Shown: piece after piece, positions 42,357 to 53,944 of the stretch | Layout of the letters: each line of letters starts with the position of its first letter | Numbering within the stretch: position 1 is the first letter of the stretch | Source of the DNA: CAVTWH01 sp963850915 | GTDB taxonomy: Bacteria; Actinomycetota; Actinomycetes; Mycobacteriales; Micromonosporaceae | Reading direction: 5' to 3' | DNA: 64,000 bases | Assembly (NCBI GenBank): GCA_963850915.1 | Contig: CAWKND010000004.1 | Location: 434,001-498,000, forward strand | Program-made: the position numbers and the translations under genes | The notes under the pieces: model-generated | Seen by the model: the letters and a program-made list of their open reading frames with translations, nothing else | Databases searched by the model: none | What the model was told of the DNA's origin: nothing

Positions 42357-43130
42357 TCAACGCGTCCAGAAGGTGTCCGGGAGGGCCTGGATGTCGGTTG
42401 CGGACCGTTCGAGGAGTTCCGCGATGGGCAGCAGGGCGGTCGATGCGGCGTCCCCGGCGTCGGCCATGTGCCGGATGACTGTGGCCTGCCGCCGGGCCCG
42501 TTGCGGCACTGTGGCTGCGAAATCAGCTCGGTTGCCGTCGTAGCCGTACGCGTCGAGCAGGACGTGCAGGCGCCGGGACCGCTCCCGCAGGTCGTCGTCG
42601 CGGGGCGGCGTGCCGTCGCGCGGCGACGCGAGCGGTACCCAGGTCAGCGCGGAGAACGCCAGATCCCAGTCCCGTGTCGACGGGCCGGCGATGTCCCAGT
42701 CGCAGAACCCCACCAGCCGGTCACCGTCGACCACCGCGTTGAAGGGGGAGGCATCCTGGTGGCCGAGGATCAGCCCGGGACCCATCGTGCCGCCGATGAA
42801 CCAGCACTCGTCCTGCGGCGGCGTGAAGTCCGCTGTCAGGTCGTGGACCTGTCGTAGCCACCGGCCGACCTGTACCAGCATCGAATCGGCCGAGGCCCAG
42901 TCGGGCCAGGGTTCCCGCCCGCCGATCGTCTCTCCCGGCAGGTAGGTGAGCATTTCGCGGCCCTGGTCGTCGAAGCCGAGCGCGCGGGGAGCGGCATCGA
43001 ACCCGGCATCCTCCAGATGGCGCAGCAGCACGTGCACCGTCGCCGTCCACGGCGAGGCCCGCTTGTGTACGACACCGTCGATCAACACGGCGCCGGTGGT
43101 GTTGCCGCCGGGCAGGGGCTCTTCGCGCAT
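42357..43130 (-). CDS. Aminoglycoside phosphotransferase (APH)-family protein
   Basis: A 257-residue kinase-like protein from the ATG at 43130. It has a small N-lobe (GNTTGAVLIDGVVHKRASPW), then the catalytic loop LILGHQDASPFNAVVD and the metal-binding GFCDWDIAGPSTRDWDLAF, i.e. the HxD....N and DWD motifs of the APH family. Family members phosphorylate antibiotics or other small hydroxyl compounds, and many are of unknown substrate. The frame can be opened further to 43226, but that sequence is unlike the family. No resistance claim can be made from sequence alone. Confidence 0.82.
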   Translation of the reverse strand: MREEPLPGGNTTGAVLIDGVVHKRASPWTATVHVLLRHLEDAGFDAAPRALGFDDQGREMLTYLPGETIGGREPWPDWASADSMLVQVGRWLRQVHDLTADFTPPQDECWFIGGTMGPGLILGHQDASPFNAVVDGDRLVGFCDWDIAGPSTRDWDLAFSALTWVPLASPRDGTPPRDDDLRERSRRLHVLLDAYGYDGNRADFAATVPQRARRQATVIRHMADAGDAASTALLPIAELLERSATDIQALPDTFWTR

Positions 43131-43513
43131 CTGCCGTGTATACGGGGCTTTCGCGGGTAGCGACACCGAGTTTCCCGAGCCATCGGCTTCCCGCCACTGC
43201 GCTGTTTTGTAGCAGTCCGGCAGCACGCCGTAGTCGCTCAGGCCGTCACCGTGGTTGAGTACGCCAAATCAGTTAGGTTCCTTGAATATTTTCCTGGCAG
43301 TACCGAGTATCGAGGTTAATCGATCCCGCGCCGCCAGGCGTCCGTCCCCTAAGGGTCCGTCATGACCCGGCTGCAGATCTGGGACTGCTCGGGCGGCGCG
43401 AACCAGCAGTGGACCGTCCCTGAGGCTTCGCCGCTGAGTCGGGTGGGCGTCGCTGGGAGCATCCGGCGGCGCCCGTACCGACCTGCCGCCAGCAACCACG
43501 GTTCATATTCGGG
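43131..43513. other. Intergenic stretch with a lectin-domain remnant
   Basis: This 383-base gap holds no complete gene. The plus strand near 43362-43424 reads TRLQIWDCSGGANQQWTVP, which matches the last repeat of a ricin-type beta-trefoil lectin domain (usually ...QLWDCNGGANQQW...). Frames around it are broken. It is described separately below as a remnant. Confidence 0.5.
43362..43424 (+). pseudogene. Ricin-type beta-trefoil lectin remnant
   Basis: About 20 residues (MTRLQIWDCSGGANQQWTVP) carry the (Q/L)xW and GxxNQxW signature of the ricin B lectin fold. Nothing resembling the rest of the domain or an enzyme is next to it, so it is a leftover of a gene for a secreted carbohydrate-binding protein. 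Confidence 0.5.
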
Positions 43514-44194
43514 TCAACGGCGCGGCGCAGGTACCGGCGGAATTTGGTCGGCGCTGGCAGACGCCCGCCGCGGCTTCTTCGGCTGCGCGAGCACCTCCGT
43601 TAACGCCTTGAGTTCGTCGGCGGTGAGGACGCGTCGCGTACCGGGCGGGATCTCCGGGAGCGCGGCTGGCTTCCTGCCTGGCTTCGAGACCTTCCGCACC
43701 GCAGCAGCCTCCCTTCGCGCCGCAGCCGCAGCAGCGGCGGCAGCCTGACGCTTGGCCTCGGTGGCTGCCTTCCGCTCAGCCGCGGCCGCCGTAGCGGCAG
43801 ACCGCTTCACCTCTGCGGCGGCAGCGGCTTCCCGCTTCTTCGCTTCGGCGGCTGCCTTCCGCTCGGCGTTGACTGCGGCGCGCAACGCCTGCTTGACGTG
43901 TTCGGCTTCCCCGGCGGCCTTGACGAGCTTCGCCACGTCCAATGCCTTCGTCAGGTTGGTCCGTTCGACAATCTCTTCGGCGGTCGCGCCAGCGATGAGC
44001 AGGGACGCGAGCGCCCTGCCGCGTTCCCTGCGCAGGGCGTCAGCCATGCCATCGAAGAGGACCTGCTGATGGGTGAGGTCGAGGTACCGGTGCAACGGGT
44101 GCGGCTCGCCCAACGCGTACGCGCACAGGTTGCGTACCATGCCATCGATCTCTTCGGCGCTGACCTCGTACCCTTCCGTTGTGGGGTCTTTCAT
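43514..44194 (-). CDS. Ala/Lys-rich coiled-coil protein of unknown function
   Basis: A 226-residue protein not recognised. The first 90 residues look globular (SAEEIDGMVRNLCAYALGEPHPLHRYLDLTHQQVLFDGMADALRRERGRALASLLIAGATAEEIVERTNL), followed by about 80 residues of Ala/Lys/Glu-rich heptad-like sequence predicted to form a long helix, and a Pro-rich end with TADELKALTEVLAQPKKPRR. GGGGAGG lies upstream of the ATG, supporting a real gene. A DNA- or RNA-binding or structural role is possible from its charge but is not shown. Confidence 0.65.
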   Translation of the reverse strand: MKDPTTEGYEVSAEEIDGMVRNLCAYALGEPHPLHRYLDLTHQQVLFDGMADALRRERGRALASLLIAGATAEEIVERTNLTKALDVAKLVKAAGEAEHVKQALRAAVNAERKAAAEAKKREAAAAAEVKRSAATAAAAERKAATEAKRQAAAAAAAAARREAAAVRKVSKPGRKPAALPEIPPGTRRVLTADELKALTEVLAQPKKPRRASASADQIPPVPAPRR

Positions 44195-44968
44195 CGACGG
44201 CCTCCCCGGATCGCATCTTTCCAGCTATGAAATGGTGCCAGGTCTGGCGGACGTCTGCCGAAGCCGATCGATCCCGGCGTGACCGACTGAGCCGGTCCGC
44301 CCTGCGCGCGCCCACACGCCCGCAATCCACAGGCATGGTCGCCCGAGTCGCGGGAGAAGCGGACGTCACCCGGGTAGCGGTCGGCCGAAGGCATTCGCCT
44401 GCGCGTGGCCACTCAGTGGCGCAGCAAGACATCGCTGCGCCGGGTGCGCGTGCCTAGAACCATCCGCCAGTGCGGCGGGACCCCGAGCGAGCGGAACTCG
44501 GACCGGGTCGTGTGGCTTTCGTCGTGGTTCTCGGCGCCGTCCGCAGATCATGATCTCAACGTCGTGGTTGGCTGGCATGTTCGGCAGTTTTCATGATCAC
44601 ACGGCTGGCGGGCGGCTTCGCCGGCCTGACCGCCGACACCGATGTCGTGGTGGGGCTTGGTGTCCGCGGGCCCTGCTCGACGTACAGCCGCAGTTGGGCC
44701 GGCGGTTCGCGCTCATGGAGGTTACGGATCGTGGCGCCGGCCATCGTCCGCCGCTGGGAGTTGGCTGATCACCAGCCGTATGCGGGCTGCGGCGGCCATC
44801 TTCGAGTTCCTCCTTCTGGTCGCGGCCCCGCCTGGGTTGGCGCTGACCTGAGTCCGTGGGCTGGTTTGGCAAACCGGCCCCGGTGGCTGCCCACGGTGGG
44901 AGCCTGGAGGGCGACCTGATACCGCCGGCTGGACAGTGTGTGTTCTCGCCGCGCAATGGGGGGTTGCA
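44195..44968. other. Long gap upstream of dnaK
   Basis: I see no convincing gene in this 774-base stretch; short frames lack ribosome sites and family features. It contains the perfect palindrome GGTTTG-G-CAAACC at 44863-44875, about 95 bases before dnaK. Neither a CIRCE element (TTAGCACTC-N9-GAGTGCTAA) nor a HAIR element (CTTGAGT-N7-ACTCAAG) was found, although dnaK operons in actinobacteria usually have one. Confidence 0.55.
44863..44875. promoter_or_regulatory. Palindrome GGTTTG-G-CAAACC before dnaK
   Basis: A perfect 6-bp inverted repeat with a one-base centre. It is about 95 bases upstream of the dnaK start, where an operator could act. It is not one of the classical heat-shock boxes, so its function is unproven. 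Confidence 0.35.
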
Positions 44969-46884
<1,916 letters not shown>

Positions 46885-46908
46885 GCGGACGACCTTCGGG
46901 AGCGGGCG

Positions 46909-47421
46909 ATGTCCACACAGGACGATGACGCGGTACCCGTCGACTCGACGGTCGATGAGCCGGTCGATGACGCGGCGTCGCAGCGGGAACTCGGCGAGAC
47001 GGTGGCCGAGCTGGAGGACCGCCTGCGTCGGGCGGTCGCCGAGGTCGACAACGTCCGTAAGCGCTGCGCCCGGCAGGTGGCCGACGAGCGGCTGGCCGAA
47101 CGGGCCCGGGTGGCCGCGGAGTGGCTGCCCGTGGTCGACAACCTGGAGCGCGCGTTGGAGCACGGCGTTGCCGGCGATCCGGTCGTTGACGGCGTCCGCG
47201 CGGTCCGTGACCAGGCGGTGGCGGTGTTGGCCCGACTGGGATTCCCGCGCCACGCCGAGACCGGGGTGCCGTTCGATCCGTACCGGCATGAGGCGGTGGG
47301 CGTGATCGGCGACACCGACGCAGCGCCGGGCGAGGTGGCCCAGGTGGTGCGGCCCGGCTACGGCGACGGCCCGGCGCTGCTGCGCCCGGCGGCCGTCCTG
47401 GTCGCGGCGGACCGAGGGTAG
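46909..47421 (+). CDS. grpE: GrpE nucleotide-exchange factor
   Basis: GrpE releases ADP from DnaK. The 170-residue product starts with an acidic segment (MSTQDDDAVPVDSTVDEPVDDAAS) and a long coiled-coil helix (VAELEDRLRRAVAEVDNVRKRCARQV), and contains VVDNLERALEHG and the C-terminal beta domain with FDPYRHEAVGVIGD. The order dnaK-grpE is standard. It is 24 bases after the dnaK end and six bases before dnaJ. Confidence 0.92.
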   Translation: MSTQDDDAVPVDSTVDEPVDDAASQRELGETVAELEDRLRRAVAEVDNVRKRCARQVADERLAERARVAAEWLPVVDNLERALEHGVAGDPVVDGVRAVRDQAVAVLARLGFPRHAETGVPFDPYRHEAVGVIGDTDAAPGEVAQVVRPGYGDGPALLRPAAVLVAADRG

Positions 47422-47427
47422 GCCGAG

Positions 47428-48369
47428 GTGGCGGCCGACTACTACCAGGTGCTCGGGGTACCGCACGACGCCTCCGCCGAGCAGCTCCAACAGGCCTACC
47501 GCAGGCTGGCCCGCCGCAACCACCCTGACGTGAACAAGGATCCGGCGGCGGAGGACCGGTTCAAGGAGATCAACGAGGCCTATCACGTGCTGGCCGATCC
47601 GAAGCTGCGGGAGCGCTACGACCGGTACGGGCCGCAGTTCCGCAGCGTTCCGGAGGGCATGGACGAACAGTTCGCCGGTACCGGGGCCGGCCGTCGCGGG
47701 GGCGGCCGGCAGCGGGGCCAGCCGGGTGGGCGGTCCGGCCGGGCCGGCACGGCGGGTCCGTCCGGGTACTCCGAGGCAGGCGCGGTCGACCTCGAGGATC
47801 TGTTCGGTGACCTGTTCGGTGGTGGGCGGGGCGGCGCCACCTGGAACGCCGGCGCTGACCAGGAAGCTGAGCTGCTGCTCTCGCTGGAGGAGGCCTATCG
47901 CGGCGGGCGCCGCCAGATCAGCCTCGGATCGCGCAGCTACGAGGTGACGATTCCGTCCGGAGTCGTTGACGGACAGCGGATCCGGCTCGGCGGCGAGGGC
48001 GGCCGGGGCCGGGGTGGCCCACCGGGGGACCTGTACCTCGTCGTCCGGATCGCCCCTCATCCGCGATTCCGGATGTCCGGGCGGGACATCACTGTCGACC
48101 TGCCGCTGGCCCCCTGGGAGGCCGCGCTCGGCGCGGCGGTGCCGGTCGAGACGCCGGGTGGCGAGGGCAAGGTGAGCGTACCGGCGGGATCGTCGTCCGG
48201 ACGCCGGCTGCGGCTGCGGGGACAGGGCATGCCCAATCCGCGTGGCCAGCCCGGGGACCTGTATGCGGAGGTGAAGATCATGGTGCCCGACCACCCGTCC
48301 GAGGCGGAGCGTGAGCTGTTCGACGAGCTGTCCCGGGTGTCCACCTTCGACCCGCGGAGGAGCCGATGA
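47428..48369 (+). CDS. DnaJ/CbpA-type co-chaperone (no zinc finger)
   Basis: A 313-residue J-protein. The J domain (YYQVLGVPHDASAEQLQQAYRRLARRNHPDVNKD) has HPD; a Gly/Arg-rich stretch follows (GAGRRGGGRQRGQPGGRSGR), and then two beta-barrel substrate-binding domains with GVVDGQRIRLGGEGG and RFRMSGRDITVDLPLAPWEAALGA. The Cys-rich zinc finger of canonical DnaJ is absent, so it is a CbpA/type-B form. GTG start. It feeds unfolded clients to DnaK. The start lies a few bases after grpE. Confidence 0.92.
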   Translation: MAADYYQVLGVPHDASAEQLQQAYRRLARRNHPDVNKDPAAEDRFKEINEAYHVLADPKLRERYDRYGPQFRSVPEGMDEQFAGTGAGRRGGGRQRGQPGGRSGRAGTAGPSGYSEAGAVDLEDLFGDLFGGGRGGATWNAGADQEAELLLSLEEAYRGGRRQISLGSRSYEVTIPSGVVDGQRIRLGGEGGRGRGGPPGDLYLVVRIAPHPRFRMSGRDITVDLPLAPWEAALGAAVPVETPGGEGKVSVPAGSSSGRRLRLRGQGMPNPRGQPGDLYAEVKIMVPDHPSEAERELFDELSRVSTFDPRRSR

Positions 48370-48665
48370 GCGCGCCGACCCGGTACCCACCGGCCCGGGT
48401 GCGCCGGTACCAGCTGGACGCATTCGCGGCGCGGGCCGGGCTGCATCCGGACCTGCTGCACCGGTTCGTGGCGCTGGGACTGCTTGACGCGCATCCGGAC
48501 CCGGGCGGCCAGCTGTGGTTCGACGCGGCCGACCTGGCCACCGTCGCCCGGATCAGGCGACTGCGCAACGACCTCTCGCTGAACTACGCCGCCGTGGGCC
48601 TGGTGCTCGATCTGCTGGACGAGATCGAGCGGCTGCAGGCCCAGGTCCGCTGGTCGGGGAGCTGA
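48366..48665 (+). CDS. CbpM/HspR-like MerR-type small regulator
   Basis: A 99-residue protein of the chaperone modulator/HspR type: RVRRYQLDAFAARAGLHPDLLHRFVALGLLDAHPDPGGQLWFDAADLATVARIRRLRNDLSLNYAAVGLVLDLLDEI. The MerR-like helix-turn-helix (LHPDLLHRFVALGLL) is recognisable. HspR represses dnaK operons in Streptomyces, whereas CbpM binds CbpA and inhibits it; the start overlaps the dnaJ stop as ATGA, which suits either. Without a HAIR box in the operon's promoter, the CbpM role is somewhat better supported. Confidence 0.78.
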   Translation: MSAPTRYPPARVRRYQLDAFAARAGLHPDLLHRFVALGLLDAHPDPGGQLWFDAADLATVARIRRLRNDLSLNYAAVGLVLDLLDEIERLQAQVRWSGS

Positions 48666-48699
48666 CCACACCGGAACTGACACAGAGGAGCTGGCCACA

Positions 48700-51337
48700 G
48701 TGGACATCAACCGCCTGACCCAGAAGTCGCAGGAGGCGCTGCACGACGCGCAGACCGCGGCCATCCGATTCGGGCACTCCGACGTCGATGGCGAACACCT
48801 GCTGCTGGCCCTGCTGCGCCAGGAGGACGGCCTGGTGCCGCGGCTGCTGGACCGGGTCGGAGCCGATCCGGACGCGGTCATCTCCGATGTGGAGGCCGAG
48901 CTCAACCGCCGGCCTCGGGTCAGCGGACCGGGGGCCGCGCCCGGCCAGGTCAACGTGACCCAGCGGCTGAGCCGGGTCCTGGACGCCGCCGACCGGGAGG
49001 CCCGGCGGATGAAGGACTCCTACGTCTCGGTCGAACACCTACTGCTCGCGCTGGCCGATGAGGGCTCGGCGAGCGGGGCCGGCCGGGTACTCAGGCAGCA
49101 CGGGGTCACCCGGGAGTCATTCCTGTCCGCGCTCACCGCGATCCGCGGCAACCAGCGGGTCACCTCGGCGATGCCGGAGGCGGCCTACGAGGCGCTGGAG
49201 AAGTACGGCCGCGACCTGGTCGCCGACGCCCGCGCCGGGCGGCTCGATCCGGTGATCGGCCGGGACGCCGAGATCCGGCGGGTGATCCAGATCCTGTCCC
49301 GCAAGTCGAAGAACAACCCGGTGCTCATCGGTGACCCCGGGGTGGGCAAGACCGCCATCGTCGAAGGGCTGGCTCAGCGCATCGTCCGGTCCGACGTGCC
49401 GGAGGGGCTGCGCGACAAGACGGTCTTCGCGTTGGACCTCGGTTCCCTTCTGGCCGGAGCCAAGTACCGCGGCGAGTTCGAGGAGCGGCTCAAGGCGGTG
49501 CTGGCCGAGGTGGCCGCGGCCCAGGGCCGGATCCTGCTGTTCGTCGACGAGCTGCACACGGTGGTCGGGGCCGGCGCGGCCGAGGGATCGATGGACGCGG
49601 GAAACATGCTCAAGCCGATGCTGGCCCGAGGTGAGCTGCACATGATCGGTGCGACCACATTGGACGAGTACCGCAAGCGGGTCGAGTCCGACGCCGCCCT
49701 GGCCCGCCGGTTCCAACCCGTCCTGGTCGACGAGCCGACCGTGCGCGGACACGGTGTCGATCCTGCGCGGCCTGCGCGAACGGTTCGAGGTCTTCCACGG
49801 CGTCCGGATCCAGGACGGTGCCCTGGTCGCCGCGGCCAACCTCAGCCACCGCTACATCACCGACCGGTTCCTGCCGGACAAGGCGATCGACCTGGTCGAC
49901 GAAGCCTGTGCCCGGCTGCGGACGGAGATCGACTCGATGCCGGCCGAACTGGACGAGATCACCCGCCGGGTCATGCGGCTGGAGATCGAGGAGGCGGCGC
50001 TCGGCAAGGAGAGCGACCCGGCCAGCCTCGCCCGGCTCGACCAACTGCGGCGTGAGCTGGCCGACCTGCGCACCGAGGCCGACGCCAAGCGGGCCCAGTG
50101 GGAGTCCGAACGGCAGGCCATCCGGCGGCTGCAGGAGCTACGCGGTGAGCTGGAGCGGGTGCGGCTAGAGGCTGAGGAGGCCGAACGCAGCTACGACCTC
50201 AACCGGGCCGCCGAACTGCGCTACGGCCGCCTGGCCGAGCTGCAACGGCGGATCCAGGCCGAGGAGGAGCAGGTCTCGCAGCGGCTGGGCGAGCGTCGGC
50301 TGCTGCGCGAGATGGTGACCGAGGACGAGATCGCCGGGATCGTGGCCGCGTGGACCGGCATCCCGGTCAGCCGCCTGCAGGAGGGCGAGCGGACCAAGCT
50401 GCTGCGCCTGGACGAGATCCTGCACGAGCGGGTCGTCGGGCAGGACGAGGCGGTTCAGCTGGTCGCCGACGCCATCATCCGGGCCCGGTCCGGCATCAAG
50501 GATCCCCGACGGCCGATCGGCTCGTTCATCTTCCTCGGCCCGACCGGAGTCGGGAAGACCGAGCTGGCCCGGGCCCTGGCCGCGGCCCTGTTCGACTCCG
50601 ACCAGAACATCGTGCGGCTGGACATGAGCGAGTACCAGGAGCGGCACACGGTCAGCCGGCTGGTCGGGGCCCCGCCCGGCTACGTCGGCTACGAGGAGGG
50701 CGGCCAGCTCACCGAGGCGGTGCGCCGCCGACCGTACTCGGTGGTGCTCTTCGACGAGATCGAGAAGGCCCACCCCGACGTGTTCAACACTCTGCTGCAG
50801 GTGCTCGACGACGGCCGTCTCACCGACGCCCAGGGGCACACGGTCGACTTCCGCAACACGGTCATCATCATGACGTCCAACATCGGCGCCGAGCATCTGC
50901 TGGCGGGCGGCTCCGACGAGCGGATCACGCCCGACGTGCGGGACCGGGTACTGGCCGAACTCCGCGGTCACTTCCGGCCCGAGTTCCTGAACCGGATCGA
51001 CGACATCGTGGTGTTCAACCGGCTGACCCTGCAGCAGATCGAGCGCATCGTGGACCTGCAGCTGGACGAGGTCCGGGAACGGCTGGCCGAGCGGTCGATG
51101 ACCATCGAACTGACCGAGCCGGCCCGCCGGCTGATCGCCCAGCGCGGCTTCGACCCGGTCTACGGCGCCCGGCCGCTGCGCCGCTTCATCGCCCACGACG
51201 TCGAAACGAGCATCGCCCGGGCGCTGCTCGCCGGTGACCTCACCGAGGGGTCCGCGATCGTGGTCGACGCGGGGGACGGCGAGATCGTGGTCGAGTTCCG
51301 GGCCGCCCGCCAACCGGCCGAGGCGGGCCGGCAATGA
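48700..51337 (+). CDS. clpB: Disaggregase ClpB, frameshifted in AAA-1
   Basis: ClpB pulls proteins from aggregates and hands them to DnaK. Joined frames give about 878 residues: N domain (MDINRLTQKSQEALHDAQTAA), AAA-1 with Walker A GDPGVGKT near 210, middle domain coiled coil (ITRRVMRLEIEEAALGKESD to QLRRELADLRTE), and AAA-2 with Walker A GPTGVGKTELARALA near 613, plus LDDGRLTDAQGHTVDFRNTVIIMTSN. A GTG start has GAGGAG upstream. The first frame ends at 50055 after an extra C near 49745 (GTGCGCGG); removing it restores TVADTVSILRGLRERFEVFHGVRIQD. A stray base is likely the cause. Confidence 0.9.
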
Positions 51338-51798
51338 CCCACGACACCATAGGCCCACAAACGTCGGCCCGCACCGACATCGTCACCTGCCCGAACTGCG
51401 GCGCGAAGAACCGGCTGCCGGCGGCGAACGCCGGGGTGCCACGGTGCGGCAAGTGCCACCACGGACTGCCCTGGCTGACCACGGCCACCGACGACGACTT
51501 CGACGCGGTGGTGCTCAACGCCAGGCTGCCCGTCCTGGTCGACCTGTGGGCGCCCTGGTGCGGTCCGTGCCGGATCGTCGAGCCGGGGATACAGCACGTG
51601 GCCAAGGAGTTCGCCGGCCGGCTCAAGGTGACCAAGGTCAACGTGGACACCGCACCCCACATCGCGCAGCACTACCAGGCCCAGTCCATCCCGATGCTCC
51701 TGTGGATCCGCAACGGCGAGGTCCGCCGGAGCCAGGTCGGCGCCCTGCCGCCGCCGGCCCTGGTCGAATGGGTAACCGCGGCCCTGGACGAGCCGTGA
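51334..51798 (+). CDS. trxC: Thioredoxin with N-terminal zinc finger (thioredoxin 2, TrxC-like)
   Basis: A 154-residue thioredoxin. Residues 19-41 hold two CxxC pairs (CPNC and CGKC) that bind zinc as in E. coli TrxC, and the redox centre is WAPWCGPCRIVEP near 74-78. The cis-Pro region is SIPMLLWIRNGE. It reduces disulfides, and the zinc finger form is typically induced by oxidative stress. Its ATG overlaps the clpB stop, placing redox repair directly in the chaperone operon. Confidence 0.92.
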   Translation: MTHDTIGPQTSARTDIVTCPNCGAKNRLPAANAGVPRCGKCHHGLPWLTTATDDDFDAVVLNARLPVLVDLWAPWCGPCRIVEPGIQHVAKEFAGRLKVTKVNVDTAPHIAQHYQAQSIPMLLWIRNGEVRRSQVGALPPPALVEWVTAALDEP

Positions 51799-53427
51799 AC
51801 CCGCAGCCGGCCCGCCAGACCGAGTCCCCGAACGTCGACGGCGCCTTTCCCCGCCTCAGCGAGGCCAGCTGACGCAACTGGAGGCGGTGGGCCAGTCGCG
51901 CCCGGTGCAGGCCGGTGACGTGCTGTACCGGGCCGGGGACTCCACCTCGGAGTTCCTGGTCATCCAGCACGGCCTGGTGGTGGTGCAGGACGAGGACGAC
52001 CGGGTGGTCGGCGTCCACGGCCCGGGCCAGTTCCTCGGGGAGCTGAGCCTGCTGACCGGCGGGCCGTCGCTGGTGTCGGCGGTGGTGGCCGAGGCCGGCT
52101 CGGTGCTGGCCGTGCCGGTGGACCAGGTCCACGATCTGGTCGCCCGCGACCCGGCCTTCGGTGACCTGATCCTGCGGGCGTACCTGCAGCGACGCTCCAT
52201 CCTCATCGGACTGGGCACCGGGCCGCGCATCATCGGTTCACGCTTCTCGGCCGACACCCGGCGGCTGCGGGACTTCGTCTCCCGCAACCGGGTACCGCAC
52301 CGCTTCATCGACCTGGACCAGGACGCCGAGGCGGAGACGCTGGTGCGGACTCTCGGCATCCCACCCGACCAGCTGCCGGTGCGTGATCTGGGGCGCCCAA
52401 ACGGTACTGCGCAATCCCAGCAACGCCGAGCTGGCGCAGCTGCTCGGGCTGCGCTCGCCCAAACCGGCCCACGACTTCGTCGACCTGCTGGTGATCGGGG
52501 CCGGACCGGCCGGGTTGGCCGCGGCCGTCTACGGCGCCTCGGAGGGACTGTCCACAGTGGTCTGGGAAGCAGTCGCCACCGGCGGGCAGGCCGGCACCTC
52601 CACCCGGATCGAGAACTACCTGGGCTTTCCGGCCGGCATCTCCGGAGCCGAGCTGGCCGAGCGAGCCCGGGTGCAGGCCGACCGGTTCGGCGCCGCCATC
52701 ACCGTCCCGGCAACGGCCACGAGCCTCGACGGCTGGCCCGGAAACTACGCCGTCGCCACCGACGACGGTGAGGTCGTGCGGAGCCCGGTCGGTCATCCTC
52801 GCCTGCGGAGCCCGGTACCGCCGTCTCGACGTGCCAGACCTGAAGCCATTCGAGGCGACCTGCATCTACTACGCCGCGACCCCGTTCGAAGCGCAGCTGT
52901 GCGTCAAGGCGCCGGTGGCCGTGATCGGCGGAGGCAACTCGGCCGGCCAGGCGGCGGTGTTCCTCGCCGAAACCGCCGAACGGGTACACCTCATCGTCCG
53001 CGAGGAGTCCCTGGACGTGCAGATGTCCCGGTACCTCGTCGACCGGATCGCCCGCACGCCGACCATCGAGGTGCACACCCGCACGACCCTGACCGGCGCG
53101 GCCGGCGATCACGAGCTGCGCACCGTGACCGTGTCCCGCGACGGCATCCGGCATTCACTGCCGGCCAGCGCGCTGTTCGTCTTCATCGGCGCGGACCCCA
53201 ACACCGGCTGGCTGGCCGGCGCGGTGGGCCTGGACGAGCACGGGTTCGTCCGTACCGGCGAACCCGCGTTCGCACAGGACCGGGACAACGGCCGCCGCCC
53301 GTTCCTGCTGGAGACCGACCGCCCGGCCATCTTCGCGGTCGGCGACCTGCGGCGCGGGGCAACCCGGCGGGTCGCGTCGGCCGTCGGCGACGGCGCCATG
53401 GCCGTGCGGTTCATCCACGAACTCTGA
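51795..53427 (+). CDS. cNMP-binding/glutaredoxin-like/thioredoxin-reductase-like flavoprotein, with three frameshifts
   Basis: The gene should start at a GTG (51795) overlapping the trxC stop. Read through shifts near 51862, 52387 and 52779, it has three parts: a Crp-like cyclic-nucleotide domain (VLYRAGDSTSEFLVIQHGLVVVQ, GQFLGELSLLTGG), a short glutaredoxin-like fold (VPHRFIDLDQDAEAETLVRTLGIP), and an FAD/NAD(P)H thioredoxin-reductase-like domain (LLVIGAGPAGLAAAVYGAS, GGNSAGQAAVFLAE, VGDLRRGATRRVASAVGDGAMAVRFIHEL). Where a true reductase has CATC, this has CIYYAATPFEAQLC, with no adjacent CxxC. It therefore cannot use the standard disulfide relay, or the route runs through another domain. 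Confidence 0.8.
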
Positions 53428-53944
53428 CAACCCGCGCTCACCGCATCCGAATACGGACTCGCCCAGCCCAAGTGCCCGTATCGGCAACGACCCCAGTCGA
53501 CCTGCTTGATCACTGGCGCCGCCGTACGAAACTGCACCAGACAATCAAGGACCTGACCTGCATGAACGCAGCGAACGGAAGGGATTCTGTGCCCCCGGCG
53601 GGGACAAACAGAAGGTCCCCCACGCAATCTGACCAAGGCGAAGGGGCAGGCGCTCTCACGATCCTCGGGCGGCTGAGGCTGGCTGACTGAGTAGCGCTGT
53701 GCCGGCGGTGGCGTCGAGGTGGAGCGTAAGAAGGCCCCACCCCGCTGTCCTCGTCGGCACGGTGCGTGCCGGTGTGGGGCGTGTCGTGAAGTACATGATG
53801 GTCAGTTTGTGTCTTGCGGGTGTGGCATTGCCGCCATGTCGTGTCGCGCAGCTGAGGCTGGGCGGGGCGGCCCGGAGCGGGCAGGTGGCACTTCGCGTCT
53901 GACCTGTCCGTGCTGGCCGGCAGGCCGGAATGTCCACCGCGTGT
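53428..53944. other. Intergenic stretch after the stress operon
   Basis: 517 bases with no convincing gene. It contains a short inverted repeat CGGCAC-N5-GTGCCG (near 53755-53771) and the string TGTGCCCCCGGC near 53588, which also occurs at the 3' end of the tRNA-Arg gene (59076-59087). No promoter, terminator or RNA was clear. Confidence 0.4.

Noticed and set aside
44556..44744. Short minus-strand frame starting MAGATIRNLHE, like a FitA-type antitoxin opening
   Set aside because: Only the first ten residues resemble an antitoxin; the rest is Pro/Arg-rich noise and no toxin follows.
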